DNA of 64,000 bases from positions 4,588,001-4,652,000 of the forward strand of contig OZ245761.1 in NCBI GenBank assembly GCA_965227535.1. The letters run 5' to 3'. Below the pieces are notes generated by a model that was given only the letters and a program-made list of their open reading frames with translations, did not search any database and had not been told where the DNA came from. Position 1 is the stretch's first letter; every line of letters starts with the position of its first letter. The DNA is from SZUA-430 sp965227535. GTDB lineage: Bacteria; Pseudomonadota; Alphaproteobacteria; Micropepsales; Micropepsaceae. Made by a program: the position numbers and the translations under genes. Shown piece by piece: positions 53,409-61,666 of this stretch.

Positions 53409-54295
53409 CGACCACCAAACCCGCACGCCGCTTCGCGCCGGCGAAGATCAACCTCTTCCTCCACGTCGGCGACAAACGCACCGACGGCTACCACAATTTG
53501 GTCAGCCTGATCGCCTTCGCCGACGCCGGCGATTGGGTCGAAGTCCGCGACGCGAAGCGTCTGTCGCTCTCGATGACCGGCCCCTTCGCTGAGGCGCTCA
53601 GGGACCAGGATGACAATCTGGTTCTAAGAGCCGCACGCGACCTTGACGTTTGGGCTGAAGAGCGGGGTCACAAGACCGGCCCCGTCGAATTGATCCTGGA
53701 AAAGAACCTGCCGATCGCCGCCGGCATCGGCGGTGGCTCCAGCGACGCCGCCGCGGTGCTGCACCTCTTAGCCGAACACTGGTCGCTGCCGATCCCCATC
53801 GATGAACTCGAAGCGATCGGCAAGGCGATGGGCGCCGACGTGCCTGTCTGCCTGCGCGGTTGTCCGACGCTGGTGTCCGGCATGGGCGAAATCCTAAGCC
53901 CCGCACCCGAATTGCCGCCGTTTTCGCTGGTTCTGGTCAATCCGGGCATCGAGGTGCCGACCAAGCGCATCTTCAACACCATCAGCGTGCGCAGCGGCAT
54001 CGTTCCGCCGCCGTTTCCGCCCCGCTTCGAGTCGGCGCGCACCTTCGCCATGTTTCTCGACGGCCTGTTCAACGATCTCGCCGCTCCGGCAAAAGCGATC
54101 GCACCGGTCATTATGAGCGCCGAAGGGGCGCTGGTCGCCACCGAAGGCTGCCTCATCGCTCGCATGTCGGGTTCCGGCGCCACCTGCGTTGGCCTCTACG
54201 AGAAGGACGAAGACGCCCTCGCCGCCGCCGCGCAGATCGCGCAAGCGCACCCCACTTGGTGGGTCAAAGCCGCACGGACCTTTGTGTCCCCGTAA
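53405..54295 (+). CDS. ispE: 4-diphosphocytidyl-2-C-methyl-D-erythritol kinase
   Basis: A 296-residue GHMP kinase of the MEP pathway. The first motif is FAPAKINLFLHV, then LPIAAGIGGGSSDAAAVLH for ATP binding and RMSGSGATCVGLY as the last GHMP motif. The GTG start overlaps the stop of the TPR gene (GTGA). It partners with ispH at 5.3-6.2 kb. Confidence 0.95.
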   Translation: MTTTKPARRFAPAKINLFLHVGDKRTDGYHNLVSLIAFADAGDWVEVRDAKRLSLSMTGPFAEALRDQDDNLVLRAARDLDVWAEERGHKTGPVELILEKNLPIAAGIGGGSSDAAAVLHLLAEHWSLPIPIDELEAIGKAMGADVPVCLRGCPTLVSGMGEILSPAPELPPFSLVLVNPGIEVPTKRIFNTISVRSGIVPPPFPPRFESARTFAMFLDGLFNDLAAPAKAIAPVIMSAEGALVATEGCLIARMSGSGATCVGLYEKDEDALAAAAQIAQAHPTWWVKAARTFVSP

Positions 54296-54537
54296 TTCAA
54301 CTGGCGCGTAACGCAGCACGCTCGTTCGCTAAGCAAATGTACGCACGATTAAAATGCGTGCCTGCCCGCGCTTTAAGCCACCCCAGCAAAGCTGCGGATC
54401 TCAAGTGCCCACTTCGCAGGCGCACTGCTACTTTTCGCGCCGTTTCAACAAATTCTGTAGTTTGAGTCGTAGGCGCAAATCGCGCTCGCGCGTTTAGCTA
54501 CGCGTCGACAAAGACAACACCGGAAGGAAATACCCCA

Positions 54538-54621
54538 ATGCTCTCTTATGCCATTCTCGCAAGCATCATCGCCGTCGTCGCCGTCATGGGTCTCAGCGCC
54601 TATCGCCGCGAACACCGCTGA
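54538..54621 (+). CDS. 27-residue single-helix membrane peptide
   Basis: A very small gene, ATG 54538 to TGA 54621, with a good GGAAGGAAA site seven bases upstream. The product is MLSYAILASIIAVVAVMGLS followed by AYRREHR: one hydrophobic helix with a positive C-terminus, as in small regulatory or complex-associated membrane proteins. It lies between ispE and the convergent polyprenyl synthase gene, whose stop abuts its own. The 240 bases upstream (54296-54537) are AT-richer than the flanks and contain no other gene. It is a candidate only, not a known family. Confidence 0.5.
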   Translation: MLSYAILASIIAVVAVMGLSAYRREHR

Positions 54622-55641
54622 TTAATAAGCCCGGCTCACACAGAACTCGGCGAGGTCGTTCAGGGCCCGCCGCATCGGACTTTCGGGAAACACATTCAGC
54701 GCGCGGCACGCTTCTTCCGTGAATTGCCGCGCGCGCGCAATCGTCGCCCCAATGGCGTGATGCTTGTCGATCAGATGAATGGCATGCGTAAGGTCCGCGT
54801 CGCTCTGATCATGCTGCACCATCGTGCGCTTCCAGAAATCCGCTTCCTCTGAACTCGCCTTACCCAGCGCCACGATCACCGGCAGCGTCAGTTTGCCCTC
54901 GCGGAAATCGTCGCCGACCGCCTTGCCCATCATGGCCTCGCGCCCGGAATAATCGAGCGCATCGTCCACCAACTGGAACGCGATGCCCAAATTGTGCCCG
55001 TAGGTGCGCAGCGCCATCTCGCGCAAGCCGTCGCTCTGCGCGACCACGGCGCCGGACTCCGCGGCCGCGGCAAACAAAGCCGCCGTCTTCGACGCCACAA
55101 TCTTCAGATACGTGTCTTCGGTAACGCCGATATTACCCTTCGTGCCCAGCTGCATAACTTCGCCCTCGGCGATCACCGCGGACGCGTTCGACAGAATGTT
55201 AAGCACGCGCAAACTGCCCGTCTCGACCATCAACTGGAACGAACGCGAGAACAGAAAGTCGCCGACCAGAACGCTGGGCGCATTGCCCCAAATCACGTGT
55301 GCCGCCGCCTTGCCCCGGCGTAGGTCGCTCTCATCGACCACGTCGTCGTGCAGCAGCGTCGCCGTATGAATAAACTCGACTGCCGTCGCCAGCCGGATAT
55401 GCCCAAGCCCCTGGTACCCGCAGATCTGCGCCGCAGCCAAGGTCAGCATCGGCCGCAACCGCTTACCGCCCGAATTGACGAGGTGCCCGGCAAGCTCCGG
55501 GATCAGCGGCACGTCCGAGCGCATCCGCTCCAGGATGAGCGCGTTCACATGGCTTAAATCGGCCTCGACCAGCTTATAGAGCCGTTCGACGGCTCCAGTT
55601 GGCTCAGTCGCACCCTTCAAATATCGCTGAACGGCCCGCAC
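54622..55641 (-). CDS. Polyprenyl diphosphate synthase (octaprenyl/decaprenyl type)
   Basis: A 339-residue trans-prenyltransferase. The first aspartate-rich motif is LLHDDVVDES and the second FQLVDDALDY; GGKRLRPML binds IPP and GKLTLPVIVAL is typical. It builds the ubiquinone side chain from FPP and IPP supplied by the MEP genes in this window. The GTG start at 55641 is supported by the family N-terminus. Chain length cannot be read from the sequence. Confidence 0.92.
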   Translation of the reverse strand: MRAVQRYLKGATEPTGAVERLYKLVEADLSHVNALILERMRSDVPLIPELAGHLVNSGGKRLRPMLTLAAAQICGYQGLGHIRLATAVEFIHTATLLHDDVVDESDLRRGKAAAHVIWGNAPSVLVGDFLFSRSFQLMVETGSLRVLNILSNASAVIAEGEVMQLGTKGNIGVTEDTYLKIVASKTAALFAAAAESGAVVAQSDGLREMALRTYGHNLGIAFQLVDDALDYSGREAMMGKAVGDDFREGKLTLPVIVALGKASSEEADFWKRTMVQHDQSDADLTHAIHLIDKHHAIGATIARARQFTEEACRALNVFPESPMRRALNDLAEFCVSRAY

Positions 55642-55773
55642 AGTCGTTACCTCGGGGGTTTGATTTGCACGCAGGCGGCACTTTCGTGTGAAAATAGGAA
55701 CCGTCCCAAAGGCCGGTCAAGGGTACGCAGCGCCACGGTTGTGTGAACAGATACGCCGTCCACAAGGCTTCAG

Positions 55774-55989
55774 ATGACAGAACTCTTCCGCACCCACGAC
55801 GTCGTCCTGATCAGTTACGTGCGCTCCCTGCTCAGCAGCGAGGGCATCGACATCATCGGACTGGACGAAAATATGAATAACGTGCGCCTCGTCCTGACGC
55901 CCCAGCGGGTCATGGTTGACGATAATGACGCCGAGCGCGCGCGCCGACTGCTGAAAGACGCGGGCCTTGGTCACGTCTTCAAATCCTGA
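55774..55989 (+). CDS. DUF2007 protein
   Basis: A 71-residue protein of the DUF2007 family (putative signal-transducing or amino-acid binding). MTELFRTHDVVLISYVRSLLSSEGIDI and VMVDDNDAERARRLLKDAGL are typical, given here by key segments. Its 3' end overlaps the methyltransferase gene by 23 bases. Function is unknown. Confidence 0.85.
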   Translation: MTELFRTHDVVLISYVRSLLSSEGIDIIGLDENMNNVRLVLTPQRVMVDDNDAERARRLLKDAGLGHVFKS

Positions 55990-56746
55990 TCAGCGTCCAA
56001 AGGCCGCACAGCCGGGCACCACGACCGACGCCTTCCTCGGTGGCCGGGTGCAGGTGGGCCAACCACGGGAGGGTTTCAGGGCCGGCCTCGACTCAGTGAT
56101 GCTTGCCGCTGCGATTCCGGCCAAGTCTGGGGACAGTGTGTGCGACCTCGGCGCCGGTGTCGGCACGGCCTCGCTCTGCCTTGCCGCGCGCGTCGGCGGC
56201 CTGAACATCACAGCTGTGGAGATCGACGACCAACTCGCCGCGCTGGCGCAAGCCAACGCCGAACGCAACGCGCACGCGCAATCGTTCCATGTGATGGCAG
56301 CTGACGTGCTGAAACGCCCGCGCGCGATCCCTCGCCAGAGCTTCAAGCACGTCCTGACCAATCCGCCATACCACGACATCGCGCGCGGAACCCGCGCGCC
56401 GGCAACAGCCAAGGCACGCGCAACGTCGTCTCACATGAGCGACTTGATCGCATGGCTACGCTTCGCCCGCGCCATCGCGCACCCACAAGGCACAGTGACC
56501 GCGATCCTGCCGCCTGAACAAATCGCGCAAGCGCTGCAAGCGTTGTCGCCGGAAGGGCAGGGCGTGGAAATCATCCCGCTCTGGCCCAAACAAGGCGCGC
56601 CGGCCAAGCGTGTGATTATCCGTGTACGAATAAACGCGCGCGCGCCGCTGCTCATGCAACCCGGCTTAGTGCTCCACCGCTCCGACGGCAAACCCACAGA
56701 AGAAGCCGAAGCTGTCTTGCGGCACGGCGCCGCTCTAACTACATAG
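55967..56746 (+). CDS. TrmN6/YfiC-like N6-adenine methyltransferase
   Basis: A 259-residue class I methyltransferase. SAM is bound at VCDLGAGVGTASLCLA and TAVEIDDQLAALA, and the catalytic NPPY is in VLTNPPYHDI, so an amino group of adenine is the likely target; tRNA1(Val) A37 is the usual role of this group. The TTG start at 55967 overlaps DUF2007. Extra residues 1-20 are probably disordered. Confidence 0.85.
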   Translation: MVTSSNPDQRPKAAQPGTTTDAFLGGRVQVGQPREGFRAGLDSVMLAAAIPAKSGDSVCDLGAGVGTASLCLAARVGGLNITAVEIDDQLAALAQANAERNAHAQSFHVMAADVLKRPRAIPRQSFKHVLTNPPYHDIARGTRAPATAKARATSSHMSDLIAWLRFARAIAHPQGTVTAILPPEQIAQALQALSPEGQGVEIIPLWPKQGAPAKRVIIRVRINARAPLLMQPGLVLHRSDGKPTEEAEAVLRHGAALTT

Positions 56747-56751
56747 CCTCC

Positions 56752-57609
56752 ATGGCAATAGGATGGATCAGGCGCATCGTGCGCCGCATGACAGGCTCGA
56801 CGCCGCCGGTCGTCAGCGTGCTGCGCTTGTCCGGCGCAATCGGCATGTCGACGGGTTTGAGCAGAGGCCTGGCGATGGCGACTTCTGCCGACCTGATCAA
56901 CAGACTCTTCGCCGACAAGACCGTCGCGGCCGCAGCCGTGGTGATCAACTCCCCCGGCGGCTCGCCCGTGCAGGCCGCGCTCATACACGACCGCATCCGC
57001 GCGCTCGCAAAGGAAAAGGGCGTCACGGTTCTGACCTTCGCCGAAGACCTCGCGGCGTCGGGCGGCTACATGCTCGCGATCGCCGGCGACGAAGTCTACG
57101 CGCACGAGAATTCCATCGTGGGCTCCATCGGGGTCGTCTCCGCGGGCTTCGGCTTCCAAGAGCTGCTGAAGAAAGTCGGCATCGAACGCCGCGTCCACAC
57201 CTCGGGCGAACGCAAGGCGATGCTCGATCCGTTCAAGCCCGAAGACCCACGCGACGCCGCCCACCTCGAAGCCCTGCAGCGCGAAGTGCACGAAAGCTTC
57301 AAGGCGATGGTGCGCGAACGCCGCCAAGGCAAACTGAAAGGCGACGAGAAGGACCTCTTCTCCGGCGCCTTCTGGACCGGCGCCAAAGCAAAAGAACTCG
57401 GCCTCATCGACGGCCTCGGCGACCTGCGTTCCGTGTGCCGTCAAAAGTTTGGCGACAAGGTCGAATTTCGAGTCGTCGCCGCGCGCCGCTCGTGGTTCAA
57501 CTTGGGGCTGCTGGGGAGCGGCAAGGACGCCGACCTACGCACCGATTGGGCGGCAGGCCTGATCTCCGCCGTCGAAGAACGTTCTTTGTGGTCCCGCTTT
57601 GGGCTATAA
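56752..57609 (+). CDS. S49-family serine peptidase (SohB/SppA-like)
   Basis: A 285-residue S49 peptidase. The nucleophile is S103 in DLAASGGYMLA and the general base K155 in SGERKAMLDPF. There is no clear membrane helix at the N-terminus, which starts with basic residues, so it may be cytoplasmic or weakly associated. It is six bases after the methyltransferase stop and ten bases before the next gene, an apparent operon. Confidence 0.92.
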   Translation: MAIGWIRRIVRRMTGSTPPVVSVLRLSGAIGMSTGLSRGLAMATSADLINRLFADKTVAAAAVVINSPGGSPVQAALIHDRIRALAKEKGVTVLTFAEDLAASGGYMLAIAGDEVYAHENSIVGSIGVVSAGFGFQELLKKVGIERRVHTSGERKAMLDPFKPEDPRDAAHLEALQREVHESFKAMVRERRQGKLKGDEKDLFSGAFWTGAKAKELGLIDGLGDLRSVCRQKFGDKVEFRVVAARRSWFNLGLLGSGKDADLRTDWAAGLISAVEERSLWSRFGL

Positions 57610-57618
57610 GCCCGGGCC

Positions 57619-57855
57619 ATGGGTTTGCTCTGGATTCTAATTCTGCTCGGCGTCGGCGCGCTCGCTTACTTCGCCATCAAGGGCCGCATGGTCCGCTTGC
57701 GCGAAGAATTCGAACAAGCGCTCCGCAAAGCCACCCAAGCCCGCCCCCGCTCAAGCCTCCCCTCCGAAGACATGGTCAAGTGCCCGGCCTGCGGCACCTA
57801 CTCCGCACCGTCGCAAACAAAGAACTGCGGCAAGCCCGAGTGTCCGTACAAGTAG
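57619..57855 (+). CDS. Small membrane-anchored zinc-ribbon protein (PP0621-like)
   Basis: A 78-residue protein with an N-terminal helix (LLWILILLGVGALAYFAI) and a C-terminal four-cysteine cluster (KCPACGTYSAP and KNCGKPECPYK). The layout is like the PP0621 family. Function is unknown. It is followed by glyQ after 75 bases. Confidence 0.75.
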   Translation: MGLLWILILLGVGALAYFAIKGRMVRLREEFEQALRKATQARPRSSLPSEDMVKCPACGTYSAPSQTKNCGKPECPYK

Positions 57856-57930
57856 GCACGTCGCCTTGACCCACCGAACCACGGTCTTTAGCTTCCGCCG
57901 CTCGCTTCAATCCCCGCACAAATCAGCGAC

Positions 57931-58884
57931 ATGTCCGCCAAGCCCGACCGCTCGTTCCAAGGCCTGATCCTCACGCTCCAGCACTACTGGGCCGAGCAGG
58001 GTTGCGTGCTGCTTCAACCCTACGACATGGAAATGGGTGCGGGCACATTCCACCCGGCGACGACATTGCGCGCGCTCGGGCCGAACCCGTGGAAGTGCGC
58101 CTACGTCCAACCCTCGCGGCGCCCCAAGGACGGCCGCTACGGCGACAACCCAAACCGCTTTCAGCGCTACTACCAGTTCCAGGTGATCCTGAAACCGTCG
58201 CCCGACGACGTGCTGGACCTCTACCTCGGCTCGCTCAAGGCGCTCGGCATCTCGCCCGACGAGCACGATATCCGCTTCGTTGAAGACGATTGGGAATCAC
58301 CGACGCTCGGCGCGTGGGGCTTAGGCTGGGAAGTCTGGTGCGACGGCATGGAGGTCACGCAATTCACCTACTTCCAGCAAGTCGGCGGCATCGACTGCCG
58401 GCCTGTCTCCGCCGAAATCACCTACGGCCTCGAACGCCTGGCCATGTACGTGCAGGGCATCGATAACGGCTTCGACCTCGCCTACAACACGATGAACCGC
58501 CAGTCGCCCGACTTCATGCGCTGGGGCGACGTGTATCATCAGAACGAAGTCGAACAATCCGGCTACGATTTCGAACACGCGACGACCGACGTCCTGTTCC
58601 AGCACTTCAAAGACGCCGAAGCCGAATGCCAAAAGCTGCTATTGCGCAAAGTGGGCCGCAGCGCTGCGCATCCGCAATGGCGTCACGTGCTTCCCGCGTA
58701 TGAGCAATGCATCAAGGCGAGCCACGCCTTCAACCTGCTCGACGCCCGCGGCGTCATCAGCGTCACGGAACGCCAAGCCTACATCGGCCGAGTCCGCGCA
58801 CTGGCCAAGGAATGTGCCCAAGCCTGGGTCGAAAGCCCGCAAGGCATGACGCTCGGCGCAGGCATGAGCGGGATAGGAAGATGA
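57931..58884 (+). CDS. glyQ: Glycyl-tRNA synthetase alpha subunit
   Basis: A 317-residue catalytic subunit of the bacterial alpha2beta2 GlyRS. FQGLILTLQHYWAEQGCVLLQPYDMEMGAGTFHPATTL holds class II motif 1 (key residues W, G and C); GWEVWCDGMEVTQFTYFQQVGGIDC and SAEITYGLERLAMYVQ are conserved active-site segments. It starts with MSAKPDRSFQ. glyS follows 172 bases later, separated by a repeat. Confidence 0.96.
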   Translation: MSAKPDRSFQGLILTLQHYWAEQGCVLLQPYDMEMGAGTFHPATTLRALGPNPWKCAYVQPSRRPKDGRYGDNPNRFQRYYQFQVILKPSPDDVLDLYLGSLKALGISPDEHDIRFVEDDWESPTLGAWGLGWEVWCDGMEVTQFTYFQQVGGIDCRPVSAEITYGLERLAMYVQGIDNGFDLAYNTMNRQSPDFMRWGDVYHQNEVEQSGYDFEHATTDVLFQHFKDAEAECQKLLLRKVGRSAAHPQWRHVLPAYEQCIKASHAFNLLDARGVISVTERQAYIGRVRALAKECAQAWVESPQGMTLGAGMSGIGR

Positions 58885-58913
58885 AGACGTTTATCGCCAC
58901 AAAATTGCTTGCC

Positions 58914-59033
58914 CTTCTCCCTTTGGGAGAAGGTGGATCGTCGCGGAGCGGCGAGACGGATGAGGGCCGCCGGTGCGCCGAGGTCCCTCATCAGTCGCGC
59001 CTGCGGCGCGCCAGCTTCTCCCAGAGGGAGAAG
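58914..59033. repeat. Dispersed repeat between glyQ and glyS
   Basis: Three nested palindromes: cttctccctttgggagaag (58914-58932), gatgaggg / ccctcatc (58959-58966 and 58985-58992), and cttctcccagagggagaag (59015-59033). Such intergenic elements occur widely in alphaproteobacteria. Its position inside a two-subunit enzyme operon means the mRNA is probably structured between the two genes. Confidence 0.8.
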
Positions 59034-59056
59034 CGCAACGAAGTTGGTGAGGGTTG

Positions 59057-61138
59057 ATGCCCCAACTCCTCCTCGAACTTTTCTCCGAAGAAATCCCCGC
59101 GCGCATGCAGGCGCAGGCCGCGCGCGATCTCGAACGCCTGATCGTCGGCGGTCTGACGGAGCGCGGCTTCCTCAACGAAGGCGCACGCGGCTTCGCGACA
59201 CCGCGCCGCCTGACGCTGGTGATTGAAGGACTACCGGCCGAACAAGCCGACATGCGCGAAGAACGCAAAGGCCCCAAAGTCGACGCCCCCGATCAAGCGA
59301 TCCAAGGCTTCCTGCGCTCGACGGGCCTCACGCGCGATCAACTGAAAGTTCAGAAGGACCCGAAGGGAGACTTCTACCTCGCGGTGACCGAACGTAAGGG
59401 CCGACCGACCCCCGACGTCCTCGCCGAATTGATCCCCGACGTGATCAAAGCTTTCCCATGGCCGAAATCGCAGCGCTGGGGCTCGGGCGAACTCACCTGG
59501 GTGCGCCCGCTGCATTCGATCCTCTGCACCTTCGACGGCGAGATCGTGCCCTTCACCGTCGGCACGGTGAAGAGCGGCAACGCAACGCGCGGCCACCGCT
59601 TCCTCGGCAACGACAAATTCGAAGTCCGCCGCTTCGACGACTACGTCGACAAGCTCAAGCGCAACCACGTCATCCTGAACGCCGCCGAACGCAAAGCCGC
59701 GATCCTGCACGAGGCCAAACAACTCGCACACGCACAAAACTTAAGCCTGATCGAAGACGACACGCTGGCGGACGAAGTGGCGGGCCTCGTCGAGTGGCCG
59801 GTGGCGCTCATCGGCCAATTCGATAAACCGTTCCTCGACGTGCCGCAGGAAATCTTGATCTCGACGATGCGCGCGAACCAAAAATACTTCGCGCTCAAAG
59901 ACCCGCAGACCGGCAAACTCGCAAACAAGTTCGTGGTCATCGCCAACATGATCACCAACGACGGCGGCAAAAACGTCGTCGCGGGCAACGAACGCGTCTT
60001 GCGCGCCCGCCTGTCGGATGCCAAATTCTTCTGGGACCAAGACAAGAAGACGACGCTCGAATCCCGCGTCCCGCAACTGAAAGACATCGTCTTCCACGCG
60101 AAGCTCGGCACCCAACGCGAACGCGTCGAGCGCATCCAAACCCTCGCCGGCGAAATCGCAAAACTAATCGGCGCCGACGCGAAGAAGGCGGGCCGCGCCG
60201 CCTATCTCTGCAAAGCCGACCTCGTCTCCGGCACCGTCGGCGAATTCCCCGAAGTGCAAGGCGCAATGGGCCGCTACTTCGCGCTGCACGACAAAGAAGA
60301 CCCCGAAGTCGCCGACGCCGTTCGCGACCACTACAAACCGCAAGGGCAGGGCGACGACGTCGCGACCGCCCCCGTCAGCGTCGCCGTTGCGCTCGGCGAC
60401 AAGATGGACACGCTCACCGGCTTCTTCGCCATCGACGAAAGACCGACGGGTTCAAAGGATCCGTTCGCGCTCCGCCGCGCGGCGCTCGGCGTTATCCGCA
60501 CGATCCTCGACAAACAAGCGCGTCTGCATGTGAAAGAGGTCGCGCGCCTCGCGATCAAGCAGATCAAAGGCGAGACGCCGCCGGACCAAGCGATCCAACA
60601 ACTTCTCGAATTCATCGTCGACCGCTTGAAAGTTGCGTTGCGTGACAAAGGCGTTCGACACGATCTGATCGACGCGGTCTTCGCGCTCGGCGGTCAAGAC
60701 GACCTCGTCCTCATCGTGCGCCGCGTCGAAGCGCTGCAAGGTTTCCTCTCGACCGACGACGGCAAAAACCTGCTCGCCGGCTACAAGCGCGCGCTGAACA
60801 TCCTCAAGATCGAAGAAGCAAAAGAGAAAAAGAAGAATCCGAAGCACCCGGGCTTCACCGGCAAGCCGGACCCCGCGCTACTGAAGGACGCGCAGGAAGT
60901 CGAACTCTTCAAAGCCCTCGCCATCGCCAACGACCTCATCGTCGCCCAGGTCGAAGAAGAACGCTTCGAGGAGGCGATGCTCGCGATGTCGCGCCTGCGC
61001 GCCCCCGTCGACGCCTTCTTCGAAAAGGTGACGGTCAACGCCGACGACGCAGCCCTGCGCCAAAACCGCCTCGAACTCCTGAGCGAAATCCGCGCCGCGA
61101 TGCACACCGTCGCCGACTTTTCGAAGATCGAAGGCTAG
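59057..61138 (+). CDS. glyS: Glycyl-tRNA synthetase beta subunit
   Basis: A 693-residue tRNA-binding subunit of the alpha2beta2 GlyRS. The opening LLLELFSEEIPARMQ and the FATPRRLTL segment are conserved; VEWPVALIGQFDKPFLDVP and STMRANQKYFAL are strong family matches. The C-terminus includes a DALR-like anticodon domain. ATG 59057 follows GAGGGTTG; a TTG at 59054 is an alternative. Eight bases later a GNAT gene starts. Confidence 0.97.
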   Translation: MPQLLLELFSEEIPARMQAQAARDLERLIVGGLTERGFLNEGARGFATPRRLTLVIEGLPAEQADMREERKGPKVDAPDQAIQGFLRSTGLTRDQLKVQKDPKGDFYLAVTERKGRPTPDVLAELIPDVIKAFPWPKSQRWGSGELTWVRPLHSILCTFDGEIVPFTVGTVKSGNATRGHRFLGNDKFEVRRFDDYVDKLKRNHVILNAAERKAAILHEAKQLAHAQNLSLIEDDTLADEVAGLVEWPVALIGQFDKPFLDVPQEILISTMRANQKYFALKDPQTGKLANKFVVIANMITNDGGKNVVAGNERVLRARLSDAKFFWDQDKKTTLESRVPQLKDIVFHAKLGTQRERVERIQTLAGEIAKLIGADAKKAGRAAYLCKADLVSGTVGEFPEVQGAMGRYFALHDKEDPEVADAVRDHYKPQGQGDDVATAPVSVAVALGDKMDTLTGFFAIDERPTGSKDPFALRRAALGVIRTILDKQARLHVKEVARLAIKQIKGETPPDQAIQQLLEFIVDRLKVALRDKGVRHDLIDAVFALGGQDDLVLIVRRVEALQGFLSTDDGKNLLAGYKRALNILKIEEAKEKKKNPKHPGFTGKPDPALLKDAQEVELFKALAIANDLIVAQVEEERFEEAMLAMSRLRAPVDAFFEKVTVNADDAALRQNRLELLSEIRAAMHTVADFSKIEG

Positions 61139-61145
61139 CGCCTTC

Positions 61146-61661
61146 ATGAGCCGGCGAAGCCCAGACGTCACGCTGCGCGCAGATCGCGAAGCGCTAGCCG
61201 AACTCGCGACCGGCGACATCGCGCGCCTCACTGACGCCGCAACCAGTGCAACGTTCTATCGCGACGACCTGACGGCGGAGCAGCGAGCGGCGAACCAGCG
61301 CGTCGTCGACATCAGCGAACCGACCGCACGCGCTGCCGCCGGCAATGCGAACCAACACGTCGCCGCCGCCTTCGTCGACGGCGCGTTCGCCGGCTACGTC
61401 ATCGCAACGCGCCATGGGCCCAACAACCACGAACTCGACTGGCTCATGGTCCATCCCGATTTCCACGGCACGAACGTTGCGGAAGAGTTGATGCGCGCGG
61501 GGATCGAATGGCTGGGCACGGGCAAGCCCATGTGGCTGAACGTGATCCGCCACAACACGCGCGCGATCCGCTTCTACGAACGGTTCGGCTTCAGCGTCGA
61601 TTCAAACGCCACGACGGCGCACGTCGTCCCGCACGTCATCATGCGCCGCGTGCCGCGCTAA
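61146..61661 (+). CDS. GNAT family acetyltransferase
   Basis: A 171-residue acetyltransferase. LDWLMVHPDFHGTNVAEELM is the acetyl-CoA binding motif A, and VIRHNTRAIRFYERFGF the C-terminal GNAT motif. The first 40 residues are less conserved. It lies seven bases after glyS and converges on an amidohydrolase gene. Substrate is unknown. Confidence 0.87.
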   Translation: MSRRSPDVTLRADREALAELATGDIARLTDAATSATFYRDDLTAEQRAANQRVVDISEPTARAAAGNANQHVAAAFVDGAFAGYVIATRHGPNNHELDWLMVHPDFHGTNVAEELMRAGIEWLGTGKPMWLNVIRHNTRAIRFYERFGFSVDSNATTAHVVPHVIMRRVPR

Positions 61662-61666
61662 ACCAG

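Noticed and set aside
54296..54537. Possible tRNA or small RNA in the AT-richer gap after ispE
   Set aside because: No cloverleaf with a T-loop or anticodon arm could be built; only weak local inverted repeats.
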